DNA of 64,000 nt from Ryuthela nishihirai (GCA_038380435.1 JAWZYU010000690.1:1-64000), one strand, 5' to 3'; shown: positions 30,301-41,740, counted from the first letter of the stretch. Translations and numbers: made by a program. Notes: generated by a model not told the origin, from the sequence alone.

Positions 30301-33300
30301 CACTAAACACACGAAAGCCCAAGCGTACCAGGCCAAACCCGCGAAAGACCAATAGCCCCAGGCCAAACCCGCGAAACACCAAACACACCAGGCTAAACCT
30401 GTGAACCCCCTAACGCAACTTACCAAACCCACGAAAGAATAAATATCCCATGCCAAACCTGTGAAAGCCCAAACGCCACATGCCAAACACGGGAAAGTCC
30501 AAATGCCCCAGGCCAAACACACAAAAGCCCAAACATCAAACCCGGGAAATCAAACAAACATCAAACCCGGAAAGATCAAACACCACAGGCCAAACCCACG
30601 AAAGCCCAAACCCCAAGGCCAAACCGGCAAAATCATAAAACGCCACAGTCCAAACAAGCAAAAGCCCAAATGCCAAACCCACCAAAGCGCAAAGGCCCAG
30701 GCCAAACTCGCGAAAGCCTAAATGCCCCAGGCCAATCACGGGAAAGCAAAAACACTAAACACACGAAAGCCCAAGCGTACCAGGCCAAACCCGCGAAAGA
30801 CCAATAGCCCCAGGCCAAACCCGCGAAACACCAAACACACCAGGCTAAACCTGTGAACCCCCTAACGCAACTTACCAAACCCACGAAAGAATAAATATCC
30901 CATGCCAAACCTGTGAAAGCCCAAACGCCACATGCCAAACACGGGAAAGTCCAAATGCCCCAGGCCAAACACACAAAAGCCCAAACATCAAACCCGGGAA
31001 ATCAAACAAACATCAAACCCGGAAAGATCAAACACCACAGGCCAAACCCACGAAAGCCCAAACCCCAAGGCCAAACCGGCAAAATCATAAAACGCCACAG
31101 TCCAAACAAGCAAAAGCCCAAACGCCAAACCCACCAAAGCGCAAAGGCCCAGGCCAAACTCGCGAAAGCCTAAATGCCCCAGGCCAATCACGGGAAAGCA
31201 AAAACACTAAACACACGAAAGCCCAAGCGTACCAGGCCAAACCCGCGAAAGACCAATAGCCCCAGGCCAAACCCGCGAAACACCAAACACACCAGGCTAA
31301 ACCTGTGAACCCCCTAACGCAACTTACCAAACCCACGAAAGAATAAATATCCCATGCCAAACCTGTGAAAGCCCAAACGCCACATGCCAAACACGGGAAA
31401 GTCCAAATGCCCCAGGCCAAACACACAAAAGCCCAAACATCAAACCCGGGAAATCAAACAAACATCAAACCCGGAAAGATCAAACACCACAGGCCAAACC
31501 CACGAAAGCCCAAACCCCAAGGCCAAACCGGCAAAATCATAAAACGCCACAGTCCAAACAAGCAAAAGCCCAAACGCCAAACCCACCAAAGCGCAAAGGC
31601 CCAGGCCAAACTCGCGAAAGCCTAAATGCCCCAGGCCAATCACGGGAAAGCAAAAACACTAAACACACGAAAGCCCAAGCGTACCAGGCCAAACCCGCGA
31701 AAGACCAATAGCCCCAGGCCAAACCCGCGAAACACCAAACACACCAGGCTAAACCTGTGAACCCCCTAACGCAACTTACCAAACCCACGAAAGAATAAAT
31801 ATCCCATGCCAAACCTGTGAAAGCCCAAACGCCACATGCCAAACACGGGAAAGTCCAAATGCCCCAGGCCAAACACACAAAAGCCCAAACATCAAACCCG
31901 GGAAATCAAACAAACATCAAACCCGGAAAGATCAAACACCACAGGCCAAACCCACGAAAGCCCAAACCCCAAGGCCAAACCGGCAAAATCATAAAACGCC
32001 ACAGTCCAAACAAGCAAAAGCCCAAACGCCAAACCCACCAAAGCGCAAAGGCCCAGGCCAAACTCGCGAAAGCCTAAATGCCCCAGGCCAATCACGGGAA
32101 AGCAAAAACACTAAACACACGAAAGCCCAAGCGTACCAGGCCAAACCCGCGAAAGACCAATAGCCCCAGGCCAAACCCGCGAAACACCAAACACACCAGG
32201 CTAAACCTGTGAACCCACTAACGCAACTTACCAAACCCACGAAAGAATAAATATCCCATGCCAAACCTGTGAAAGCCCAAACGCCACATGCCAAACACGG
32301 GAAAGTCCAAATGCCCCAGGCCAAACACACAAAAGCCCAAACATCAAACCCGGGAAATCAAACAAACATCAAACCCGGAAAGATCAAACACCACAGGCCA
32401 AACCCACGAAAGCCCAAACCCCAAGGCCAAACCGGCAAAATCATAAAACGCCACAGTCCAAACAAGCAAAAGCCCAAACGCCAAACCCACCAAAGCGCAA
32501 AGGCCCAGGCCAAACTCGCGAAAGCCTAAATGCCCCAGGCCAATCACGGGAAAGCAAAAACACTAAACACACGAAAGCCCAAGCGTACCAGGCCAAACCC
32601 GCGAAAGACCAATAGCCCCAGGCCAAACCCGCGAAACACCAAACACACCAGGCTAAACCTGTGAACCCCCTAACGCAACTTACCAAACCCACGAAAGAAT
32701 AAATATCCCATGCCAAACCTGTGAAAGCCCAAACGCCACATGCCAAACACGGGAAAGTCCAAATGCCCCAGGCCAAACACACAAAAGCCCAAACATCAAA
32801 CCCGGGAAATCAAACAAACATCAAACCCGGAAAGATCAAACACCACAGGCCAAACCCACGAAAGCCCAAACCCCAAGGCCAAACCGGCAAAATCATAAAA
32901 CGCCACAGTCCAAACAAGCAAAAGCCCAAACGCCAAACCCACCAAAGCGCAAAGGCCCAGGCCAAACTCGCGAAAGCCTAAATGCCCCAGGCCAATCACG
33001 GGAAAGCAAAAACACTAAACACACGAAAGCCCAAGCGTACCAGGCCAAACCCGCGAAAGACCAATAGCCCCAGGCCAAACCCGCGAAACACCAAACACAC
33101 CAGGCTAAACCTGTGAACCCCCTAACGCAACTTACCAAACCCACGAAAGAATAAATATCCCATGCCAAACCTGTGAAAGCCCAAACGCCACATGCCAAAC
33201 ACGGGAAAGTCCAAATGCCCCAGGCCAAACACACAAAAGCCCAAACATCAAACCCGGGAAATCAAACAAACATCAAACCCGGAAAGATCAAACACCACAG

Positions 33301-36300
33301 GCCAAACCCACGAAAGCCCAAACCCCAAGGCCAAACCGGCAAAATCATAAAACGCCACAGTCCAAACAAGCAAAAGCCCAAACGCCAAACCCACCAAAGC
33401 GCAAAGGCCCAGGCCAAACTCGCGAAAGCCTAAATGCCCCAGGCCAATCACGGGAAAGCAAAAACACTAAACACACGAAAGCCCAAGCGTACCAGGCCAA
33501 ACCCGCGAAAGACCAATAGCCCCAGGCCAAACCCGCGAAACACCAAACACACCAGGCTAAACCTGTGAACCCCCTAACGCAACTTACCAAACCCACGAAA
33601 GAATAAATATCCCATGCCAAACCTGTGAAAGCCCAAACGCCACATGCCAAACACGGGAAAGTCCAAATGCCCCAGGCCAAACACACAAAAGCCCAAACAT
33701 CAAACCCGGGAAATCAAACAAACATCAAACCCGGAAAGATCAAACACCACAGGCCAAACCCACGAAAGCCCAAACCCCAAGGCCAAACCGGCAAAATCAT
33801 AAAACGCCACAGTCCAAACAAGCAAAAGCCCAAACGCCAAACCCACCAAAGCGCAAAGGCCCAGGCCAAACTCGCGAAAGCCTAAATGCCCCAGGCCAAT
33901 CACGGGAAAGCAAAAACACTAAACACACGAAAGCCCAAGCGTACCAGGCCAAACCCGCGAAAGACCAATAGCCCCAGGCCAAACCCGCGAAACACCAAAC
34001 ACACCAGGCTAAACCTGTGAACCCCCTAACGCAACTTACCAAACCCACGAAAGAATAAATATCCCATGCCAAACCTGTGAAAGCCCAAACGCCACATGCC
34101 AAACACGGGAAAGTCCAAATGCCCCAGGCCAAACACACAAAAGCCCAAACATCAAACCCGGGAAATCAAACAAACATCAAACCCGGAAAGATCAAACACC
34201 ACAGGCCAAACCCACGAAAGCCCAAACCCCAAGGCCAAACCGGCAAAATCATAAAACGCCACAGTCCAAACAAGCAAAAGCCCAAACGCCAAACCCACCA
34301 AAGCGCAAAGGCCCAGGCCAAACTCGCGAAAGCCTAAATGCCCCAGGCCAATCACGGGAAAGCAAAAACACTAAACACACGAAAGCCCAAGCGTACCAGG
34401 CCAAACCCGCGAAAGACCAATAGCCCCAGGCCAAACCCGCGAAACACCAAACACACCAGGCTAAACCTGTGAACCCCCTAACGCAACTTACCAAACCCAC
34501 GAAAGAATAAATATCCCATGCCAAACCTGTGAAAGCCCAAACGCCACATGCCAAACACGGGAAAGTCCAAATGCCCCAGGCCAAACACACAAAAGCCCAA
34601 ACATCAAACCCGGGAAATCAAACAAACATCAAACCCGGAAAGATCAAACACCACAGGCCAAACCCACGAAAGCCCAAACCCCAAGGCCAAACCGGCAAAA
34701 TCATAAAACGCCACAGTCCAAACAAGCAAAAGCCCAAACGCCAAACCCACCAAAGCGCAAAGGCCCAGGCCAAACTCGCGAAAGCCTAAATGCCCCAGGC
34801 CAATCACGGGAAAGCAAAAACACTAAACACACGAAAGCCCAAGCGTACCAGGCCAAACCCGCGAAAGACCAATAGCCCCAGGCCAAACCCGCGAAACACC
34901 AAACACACCAGGCTAAACCTGTGAACCCCCTAACGCAACTTACCAAACCCACGAAAGAATAAATATCCCATGCCAAACCTGTGAAAGCCCAAACGCCACA
35001 TGCCAAACACGGGAAAGTCCAAATGCCCCAGGCCAAACACACAAAAGCCCAAACATCAAACCCGGGAAATCAAACAAACATCAAACCCGGAAAGATCAAA
35101 CACCACAGGCCAAACCCACGAAAGCCCAAACCCCAAGGCCAAACCGGCAAAATCATAAAACGCCACAGTCCAAACAAGCAAAAGCCCAAACGCCAAACCC
35201 ACCAAAGCGCAAAGGCCCAGGCCAAACTCGCGAAAGCCTAAATGCCCCAGGCCAATCACGGGAAAGCAAAAACACTAAACACACGAAAGCCCAAGCGTAC
35301 CAGGCCAAACCCGCGAAAGACCAATAGCCCCAGGCCAAACCCGCGAAACACCAAACACACCAGGCTAAACCTGTGAACCCCCTAACGCAACTTACCAAAC
35401 CCACGAAAGAATAAATATCCCATGCCAAACCTGTGAAAGCCCAAACACCACATGCCAAACACGGGAAAGTCCAAATGCCCCAGGCCAAACACACAAAAGC
35501 CCAAACATCAAACCCGGGAAATCAAACAAACATCAAACCCGGAAAGATCAAACACCACAGGCCAAACCCACGAAAGCCCAAACCCCAAGGCCAAACCGGC
35601 AAAATCATAAAACGCCACAGTCCAAACAAGCAAAAGCCCAAACGCCAAACCCACCAAAGCGCAAAGGCCCAGGCCAAACTCGCGAAAGCCTAAATGCCCC
35701 AGGCCAATCACGGGAAAGCAAAAACACTAAACACACGAAAGCCCAAGCGTACCAGGCCAAACCCGCGAAAGACCAATAGCCCCAGGCCAAACCCGCGAAA
35801 CACCAAACACACCAGGCTAAACCTGTGAACCCCCTAACGCAACTTACCAAACCCACGAAAGAATAAATATCCCATGCCAAACCTGTGAAAGCCCAAACGC
35901 CACATGCCAAACACGGGAAAGTCCAAATGCCCCAGGCCAAACACACAAAAGCCCAAACATCAAACCCGGGAAATCAAACAAACATCAAACCCGGAAAGAT
36001 CAAACACCACAGGCCAAACCCACGAAAGCCCAAACCCCAAGGCCAAACCGGCAAAATCATAAAACGCCACAGTCCAAACAAGCAAAAGCCCAAACGCCAA
36101 ACCCACCAAAGCGCAAAGGCCCAGGCCAAACTCGCGAAAGCCTAAATGCCCCAGGCCAATCACGGGAAAGCAAAAACACTAAACACACGAAAGCCCAAGC
36201 GTACCAGGCCAAACCCGCGAAAGACCAATAGCCCCAGGCCAAACCCGCGAAACACCAAACACACCAGGCTAAACCTGTGAACCCCCTAACGCAACTTACC

Positions 36301-39300
36301 AAACCCACGAAAGAATAAATATCCCATGCCAAACCTGTGAAAGCCCAAACGCCACATGCCAAACACGGGAAAGTCCAAATGCCCCAGGCCAAACACACAA
36401 AAGCCCAAACATCAAACCCGGGAAATCAAACAAACATCAAACCCGGAAAGATCAAACACCACAGGCCAAACCCACGAAAGCCCAAACCCCAAGGCCAAAC
36501 CGGCAAAATCATAAAACGCCACAGTCCAAACAAGCAAAAGCCCAAACGCCAAACCCACCAAAGCGCAAAGGCCCAGGCCAAACTCGCGAAAGCCTAAATG
36601 CCCCAGGCCAATCACGGGAAAGCAAAAACACTAAACACACGAAAGCCCAAGCGTACCAGGCCAAACCCGCGAAAGACCAATAGCCCCAGGCCAAACCCGC
36701 GAAACACCAAACACACCAGGCTAAACCTGTGAACCCCCTAACGCAACTTACCAAACCCACGAAAGAATAAATATCCCATGCCAAACCTGTGAAAGCCCAA
36801 ACGCCACATGCCAAACACGGGAAAGTCCAAATGCCCCAGGCCAAACACACAAAAGCCCAAACATCAAACCCGGGAAATCAAACAAACATCAAACCCGGAA
36901 AGATCAAACACCACAGGCCAAACCCACGAAAGCCCAAACCCCAAGGCCAAACCGGCAAAATCATAAAACGCCACAGTCCAAACAAGCAAAAGCCCAAACG
37001 CCAAACCCACCAAAGCGCAAAGGCCCAGGCCAAACTCGCGAAAGCCTAAATGCCCCAGGCCAATCACGGGAAAGCAAAAACACTAAACACACGAAAGCCC
37101 AAGCGTACCAGGCCAAACCCGCGAAAGACCAATAGCCCCAGGCCAAACCCGCGAAACACCAAACACACCAGGCTAAACCTGTGAACCCCCTAACGCAACT
37201 TACCAAACCCACGAAAGAATAAATATCCCATGCCAAACCTGTGAAAGCCCAAACGCCACATGCCAAACACGGGAAAGTCCAAATGCCCCAGGCCAAACAC
37301 ACAAAAGCCCAAACATCAAACCCGGGAAATCAAACAAACATCAAACCCGGAAAGATCAAACACCACAGGCCAAACCCACGAAAGCCCAAACCCCAAGGCC
37401 AAACCGGCAAAATCATAAAACGCCACAGTCCAAACAAGCAAAAGCCCAAACGCCAAACCCACCAAAGCGCAAAGGCCCAGGCCAAACTCGCGAAAGCCTA
37501 AATGCCCCAGGCCAATCACGGGAAAGCAAAAACACTAAACACACGAAAGCCCAAGCGTACCAGGCCAAACCCGCGAAAGACCAATAGCCCCAGGCCAAAC
37601 CCGCGAAACACCAAACACACCAGGCTAAACCTGTGAACCCCCTAACGCAACTTACCAAACCCACGAAAGAATAAATATCCCATGCCAAACCTGTGAAAGC
37701 CCAAACGCCACATGCCAAACACGGGAAAGTCCAAATGCCCCAGGCCAAACACACAAAAGCCCAAACATCAAACCCGGGAAATCAAACAAACATCAAACCC
37801 GGAAAGATCAAACACCACAGGCCAAACCCACGAAAGCCCAAACCCCAAGGCCAAACCGGCAAAATCATAAAACGCCACAGTCCAAACAAGCAAAAGCCCA
37901 AACGCCAAACCCACCAAAGCGCAAAGGCCCAGGCCAAACTCGCGAAAGCCTAAATGCCCCAGGCCAATCACGGGAAAGCAAAAACACTAAACACACGAAA
38001 GCCCAAGCGTACCAGGCCAAACCCGCGAAAGACCAATAGCCCCAGGCCAAACCCGCGAAACACCAAACACACCAGGCTAAACCTGTGAACCCCCTAACGC
38101 AACTTACCAAACCCACGAAAGAATAAATATCCCATGCCAAACCTGTGAAAGCCCAAACGCCACATGCCAAACACGGGAAAGTCCAAATGCCCCAGGCCAA
38201 ACACACAAAAGCCCAAACATCAAACCCGGGAAATCAAACAAACATCAAACCCGGAAAGATCAAACACCACAGGCCAAACCCACGAAAGCCCAAACCCCAA
38301 GGCCAAACCGGCAAAATCATAAAACGCCACAGTCCAAACAAGCAAAAGCCCAAACGCCAAACCCACCAAAGCGCAAAGGCCCAGGCCAAACTCGCGAAAG
38401 CCTAAATGCCCCAGGCCAATCACGGGAAAGCAAAAACACTAAACACACGAAAGCCCAAGCGTACCAGGCCAAACCCGCGAAAGACCAATAGCCCCAGGCC
38501 AAACCCGCGAAACACCAAACACACCAGGCTAAACCTGTGAACCCCCTAACGCAACTTACCAAACCCACGAAAGAATAAATATCCCATGCCAAACCTGTGA
38601 AAGCCCAAACGCCACATGCCAAACACGGGAAAGTCCAAATGCCCCAGGCCAAACACACAAAAGCCCAAACATCAAACCCGGGAAATCAAACAAACATCAA
38701 ACCCGGAAAGATCAAACACCACAGGCCAAACCCACGAAAGCCCAAACCCCAAGGCCAAACCGGCAAAATCATAAAACGCCACAGTCCAAACAAGCAAAAG
38801 CCCAAACGCCAAACCCACCAAAGCGCAAAGGCCCAGGCCAAACTCGCGAAAGCCTAAATGCCCCAGGCCAATCACGGGAAAGCAAAAACACTAAACACAC
38901 GAAAGCCCAAGCGTACCAGGCCAAACCCGCGAAAGACCAATAGCCCCAGGCCAAACCCGCGAAACACCAAACACACCAGGCTAAACCTGTGAACCCCCTA
39001 ACGCAACTTACCAAACCCACGAAAGAATAAATATCCCATGCCAAACCTGTGAAAGCCCAAACGCCACATGCCAAACACGGGAAAGTCCAAATGCCCCAGG
39101 CCAAACACACAAAAGCCCAAACATCAAACCCGGGAAATCAAACAAACATCAAACCCGGAAAGATCAAACACCACAGGCCAAACCCACGAAAGCCCAAACC
39201 CCAAGGCCAAACCGGCAAAATCATAAAACGCCACAGTCCAAACAAGCAAAAGCCCAAACGCCAAACCCACCAAAGCGCAAAGGCCCAGGCCAAACTCGCG

Positions 39301-40533
39301 AAAGCCTAAATGCCCCAGGCCAATCACGGGAAAGCAAAAACACTAAACACACGAAAGCCCAAGCGTACCAGGCCAAACCCGCGAAAGACCAATAGCCCCA
39401 GGCCAAACCCGCGAAACACCAAACACACCAGGCTAAACCTGTGAACCCCCTAACGCAACTTACCAAACCCACGAAAGAATAAATATCCCATGCCAAACCT
39501 GTGAAAGCCCAAACGCCACATGCCAAACACGGGAAAGTCCAAATGCCCCAGGCCAAACACACAAAAGCCCAAACATCAAACCCGGGAAATCAAACAAACA
39601 TCAAACCCGGAAAGATCAAACACCACAGGCCAAACCCACGAAAGCCCAAACCCCAAGGCCAAACCGGCAAAATCATAAAACGCCACAGTCCAAACAAGCA
39701 AAAGCCCAAACGCCAAACCCACCAAAGCGCAAAGGCCCAGGCCAAACTCGCGAAAGCCTAAATGCCCCAGGCCAATCACGGGAAAGCAAAAACACTAAAC
39801 ACACGAAAGCCCAAGCGTACCAGGCCAAACCCGCGAAAGACCAATAGCCCCAGGCCAAACCCGCGAAACACCAAACACACCAGGCTAAACCTGTGAACCC
39901 CCTAACGCAACTTACCAAACCCACGAAAGAATAAATATCCCATGCCAAACCTGTGAAAGCCCAAACGCCACATGCCAAACACGGGAAAGTCCAAATGCCC
40001 CAGGCCAAACACACAAAAGCCCAAACATCAAACCCGGGAAATCAAACAAACATCAAACCCGGAAAGATCAAACACCACAGGCCAAACCCACGAAAGCCCA
40101 AACCCCAAGGCCAAACCGGCAAAATCATAAAACGCCACAGTCCAAACAAGCAAAAGCCCAAACGCCAAACCCACCAAAGCGCAAAGGCCCAGGCCAAACT
40201 CGCGAAAGCCTAAATGCCCCAGGCCAATCACGGGAAAGCAAAAACACTAAACACACGAAAGCCCAAGCGTACCAGGCCAAACCCGCGAAAGACCAATAGC
40301 CCCAGGCCAAACCCGCGAAACACCAAACACACCAGGCTAAACCTGTGAACCCCCTAACGCAACTTACCAAACCCACGAAAGAATAAATATCCCATGCCAA
40401 ACCTGTGAAAGCCCAAACGCCACATGCCAAACACGGGAAAGTCCAAATGCCCCAGGCCAAACACACAAAAGCCCAAACATCAAACCCGGGAAATCAAACA
40501 AACATCAAACCCGGAAAGATCAAACACCACAGG

Positions 40534-40847
40534 CCAAACCCATGAAAGCCCAAACCCCAAGGCCAAACCTGCAAAATCATAAAAAGCCACAGTCCAAACA
40601 AGCAAAAGCCCAAATGCCAAACCCACGAAAGCCCAAATGCCCAGGCCAAACTCGCGAAAGCTTAATGCCCCAGGGCAAACCCGGAAAAGCAAAAACACCA
40701 AACCCACGAAACCCAAAGCGTCCCACGCCAAACCCGCGACAGGCCAATAGCCCCAGGCTAAACCCGCAAAACACCAAACGCACCAGGCTGAACCTGTGAA
40801 CGCCCAAACGCAACATGCTAAACCCGCAAAAGAATAAATATCCCAGG
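40534..40847 (+). repeat. Diverged but co-linear edge copy of the 452-bp unit
   Basis: The last HOR copy begins at 40,397 and is identical to its neighbours through 40,542. From 40,543 (CCCATGAAAG instead of CCCACGAAAG) it differs at many positions, yet subunits 6 to 16 are all present, in order and of nearly normal length (subunit 10 is one base short). It ends with a recognisable subunit 16 (AGAATAAATATCCC) at about 40,847. Several subunits are closer to the generic 30-bp sequence here than in the array: subunit 9 has CACGAAAGCCCAAATG where the array has CACCAAAGCGCAAAGG, and subunit 15 has GAACGCCCAAACGCAACATG. This looks like an array edge that escaped homogenisation and keeps older states. 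Confidence 0.85.
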
Positions 40848-41220
40848 CCAAACCTGTGAGAGCCCAAATGCCAAACCCAGGAAACCCCAAACGCCACATG
40901 CCAAACACGGGAAAGCCCAAACGCCCCATGCCAAACACACAAAAGCCCAAACGCCCCATGCCAAACACACAAAAGCCCAAACGCCCCATGCCAAACACAC
41001 AAAAGCCCAAACATCAAATCCAGGAAATCCAAATGTGACAGGCCAAACCTATGAAAACTCAAACGCCATAGGACAAACCTGGGAAATCCCAAACACCACA
41101 GGCCAAACCCGCAAAAACTCAAACGCCCCAGGCAAAATCCACGAAAATCCAAATGACCCAGGGAAAACCCACAAAAGTCCAAACGTCCAGCCCAAACCCA
41201 CAAAAGCCGAAACATCATCA
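40848..41220 (+). repeat. Loosely organised ~30-bp monomers at the outer array edge
   Basis: Thirteen ~30-bp units continue past the last HOR copy, starting near 40,848, 40,871, 40,901, 40,931, 40,961, 40,991, 41,015, 41,043, 41,073, 41,103, 41,133, 41,163 and 41,191. Most are 28-30 bp; the first is 23 and the sixth 24. The order of the first few echoes HOR subunits 1 to 5, but the third-subunit type is expanded: 40,931-40,960 and 40,961-40,990 are identical and 40,991-41,014 repeats the same start. Beyond 41,043 the units are close to the family consensus but do not follow the 16-subunit order. This resembles the monomeric border seen beside alpha-satellite HORs in primates, which is an analogy only. 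Confidence 0.85.
40931..41014 (+). repeat. Local 30-bp amplification (two full, one truncated copy)
   Basis: Two perfect 30-bp copies (40,931-40,960 and 40,961-40,990), each starting CCAAACACACAAAAGCCC and ending GCCCCATG, are followed by a third copy cut to 24 bp. In the HOR the corresponding subunit 3 occurs once per unit and only in the 24-bp form. The full-length form here is therefore likely ancestral to the short one, and the duplication is specific to the edge. Confidence 0.85.
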
Positions 41221-41283
41221 AACTTGTAACAGGTGCCCGAGACCACAGGAGAAAAAAACTCCCCCGTGACATGAGGCGCGACA
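41221..41283 (-). repeat. Inverted fragment of the 118-bp satellite at the junction
   Basis: This stretch read on the minus strand runs GCCTCATGTCACGGGGGAG, then TTTTTTTCTCCTGTGGTC, then TCGGGCACCTGTTACAAGTT. It is the second array's monomer, from the end of its A half through most of its B half, of the first subfamily (CTCCTGTGG, GGCACCTG). I see three or four differences from the common form over about 60 bp. The main array of this satellite, starting 150 bp to the right, is on the plus strand, so the two are head to head. The fragment directly abuts the last 30-bp monomer near 41,219. It is most simply explained as a leftover of an inversion or of an inverted-repeat-mediated rearrangement. 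Confidence 0.9.
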
Positions 41284-41420
41284 CTTTTTTGCACACCATG
41301 GGCTAAATGGCCAGGTCACATGGACCCCGGAGGCTCAGAGAAGGTTGGGGGAGGGGACCCACTGGAACAGCTGTTGGGAGACAGATGGTAGCCTCCCGTC
41401 AAGGCCATCCAGCGTGTTCT
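41284..41420. other. Short non-repetitive spacer between the two arrays
   Basis: About 137 bp match neither satellite by eye. The segment has balanced base composition with GGGGGAGGGG near 41,346-41,356 and runs into GTGTTCTTTAAG at its right end. I see no tRNA arms, poly-A tail or transposon end, and no reading frame worth calling. It is the longest single non-satellite stretch in the window and the best anchor for placing the locus in a genome. It reads like ordinary animal genomic DNA, but I cannot assign it. Confidence 0.6.
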
Positions 41421-41450
41421 TTAAGTTCCCGCGTCTTAAGTTCCCGCCTC
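41421..41450 (+). repeat. 15-bp direct duplication at the left edge of the 118-bp array
   Basis: TTAAGTTCCCGCGTC at 41,421-41,435 is followed at once by TTAAGTTCCCGCCTC at 41,436-41,450, one base different. The second copy runs on into the regular array (GTGACCC...). The TTCCCGCCTC part belongs to the satellite and TTAAG to the spacer, so the pair looks like a small tandem duplication across the original breakpoint. Confidence 0.8.
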
Positions 41451-41740
41451 GTGACCCAGAGGAGGTAGTTTTTTGTGATCTCGAGCAACTGTCGGGTGTT
41501 CCCGCCTCATGTCCCAGGGGAGTTTTTTTCTCCTGTGGTCTCGGGCACCTGTTACGAGTTCCCGCCTCGTGACCCGGGGGAGGTAGTTTTTTGTGCTCTC
41601 GGGTACCTGTCGGGTGTTCCCGCCTCATGTCCCGGGGGAGTTTTTTTCTCCTGTGGTCTCGGGCACCTGTTACGAGTTCCCGCTTCGTGACCCGGGGGAG
41701 GTAGTTTTTGTGCTCTCGGGCACCTGTTCGGTGTTCCCGC

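Larger units (their letters stand above)
1..40542 (+). repeat. 452-bp higher-order-repeat satellite array, about 89.6 copies
   Basis: The same 452-bp unit recurs head to tail. Using GTGAAAGCCCAAACGCC as a phase marker, it appears at 169, 621, 1071, 1531 and so on to 40,405, giving 90 markers and 89 complete intervals. From 5,161 to 19,173 the marker advances by exactly 31 x 452, and from 24,585 to 39,953 by exactly 34 x 452. The unit has 192 A, 161 C, 70 G and 29 T, so 78% of the + strand is A or C while GC is only 51%. It has 20 CpG, about 0.8 of expectation. The left end lies outside the window, so total length is unknown. I do not recognise the family. High identity and multi-subunit structure are typical of centromeric or pericentromeric HOR satellites, but location cannot be read from this window. 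Confidence 0.97.

Noticed and set aside
1..40542. Repeated open frames (86 aa on +, 67 and 113 aa on -) in every 452-bp copy
   Set aside because: They overlap on both strands, are pure translations of the 30-bp repeats, and recur only because the DNA recurs. 452 is not a multiple of three, so no frame is kept between units. No start context, signal sequence or domain is visible.
1..41220. CRISPR-like array of ~30-bp repeats
   Set aside because: The ~30-bp units are contiguous with no unique spacers, and there are no cas genes.
40577..41299. 240-aa open frame on the minus strand across the array edge
   Set aside because: Most of it is translated 30-bp repeat and it runs into the inverted 118-bp fragment. 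The length follows from units of 28-30 bp lacking stops in one frame.
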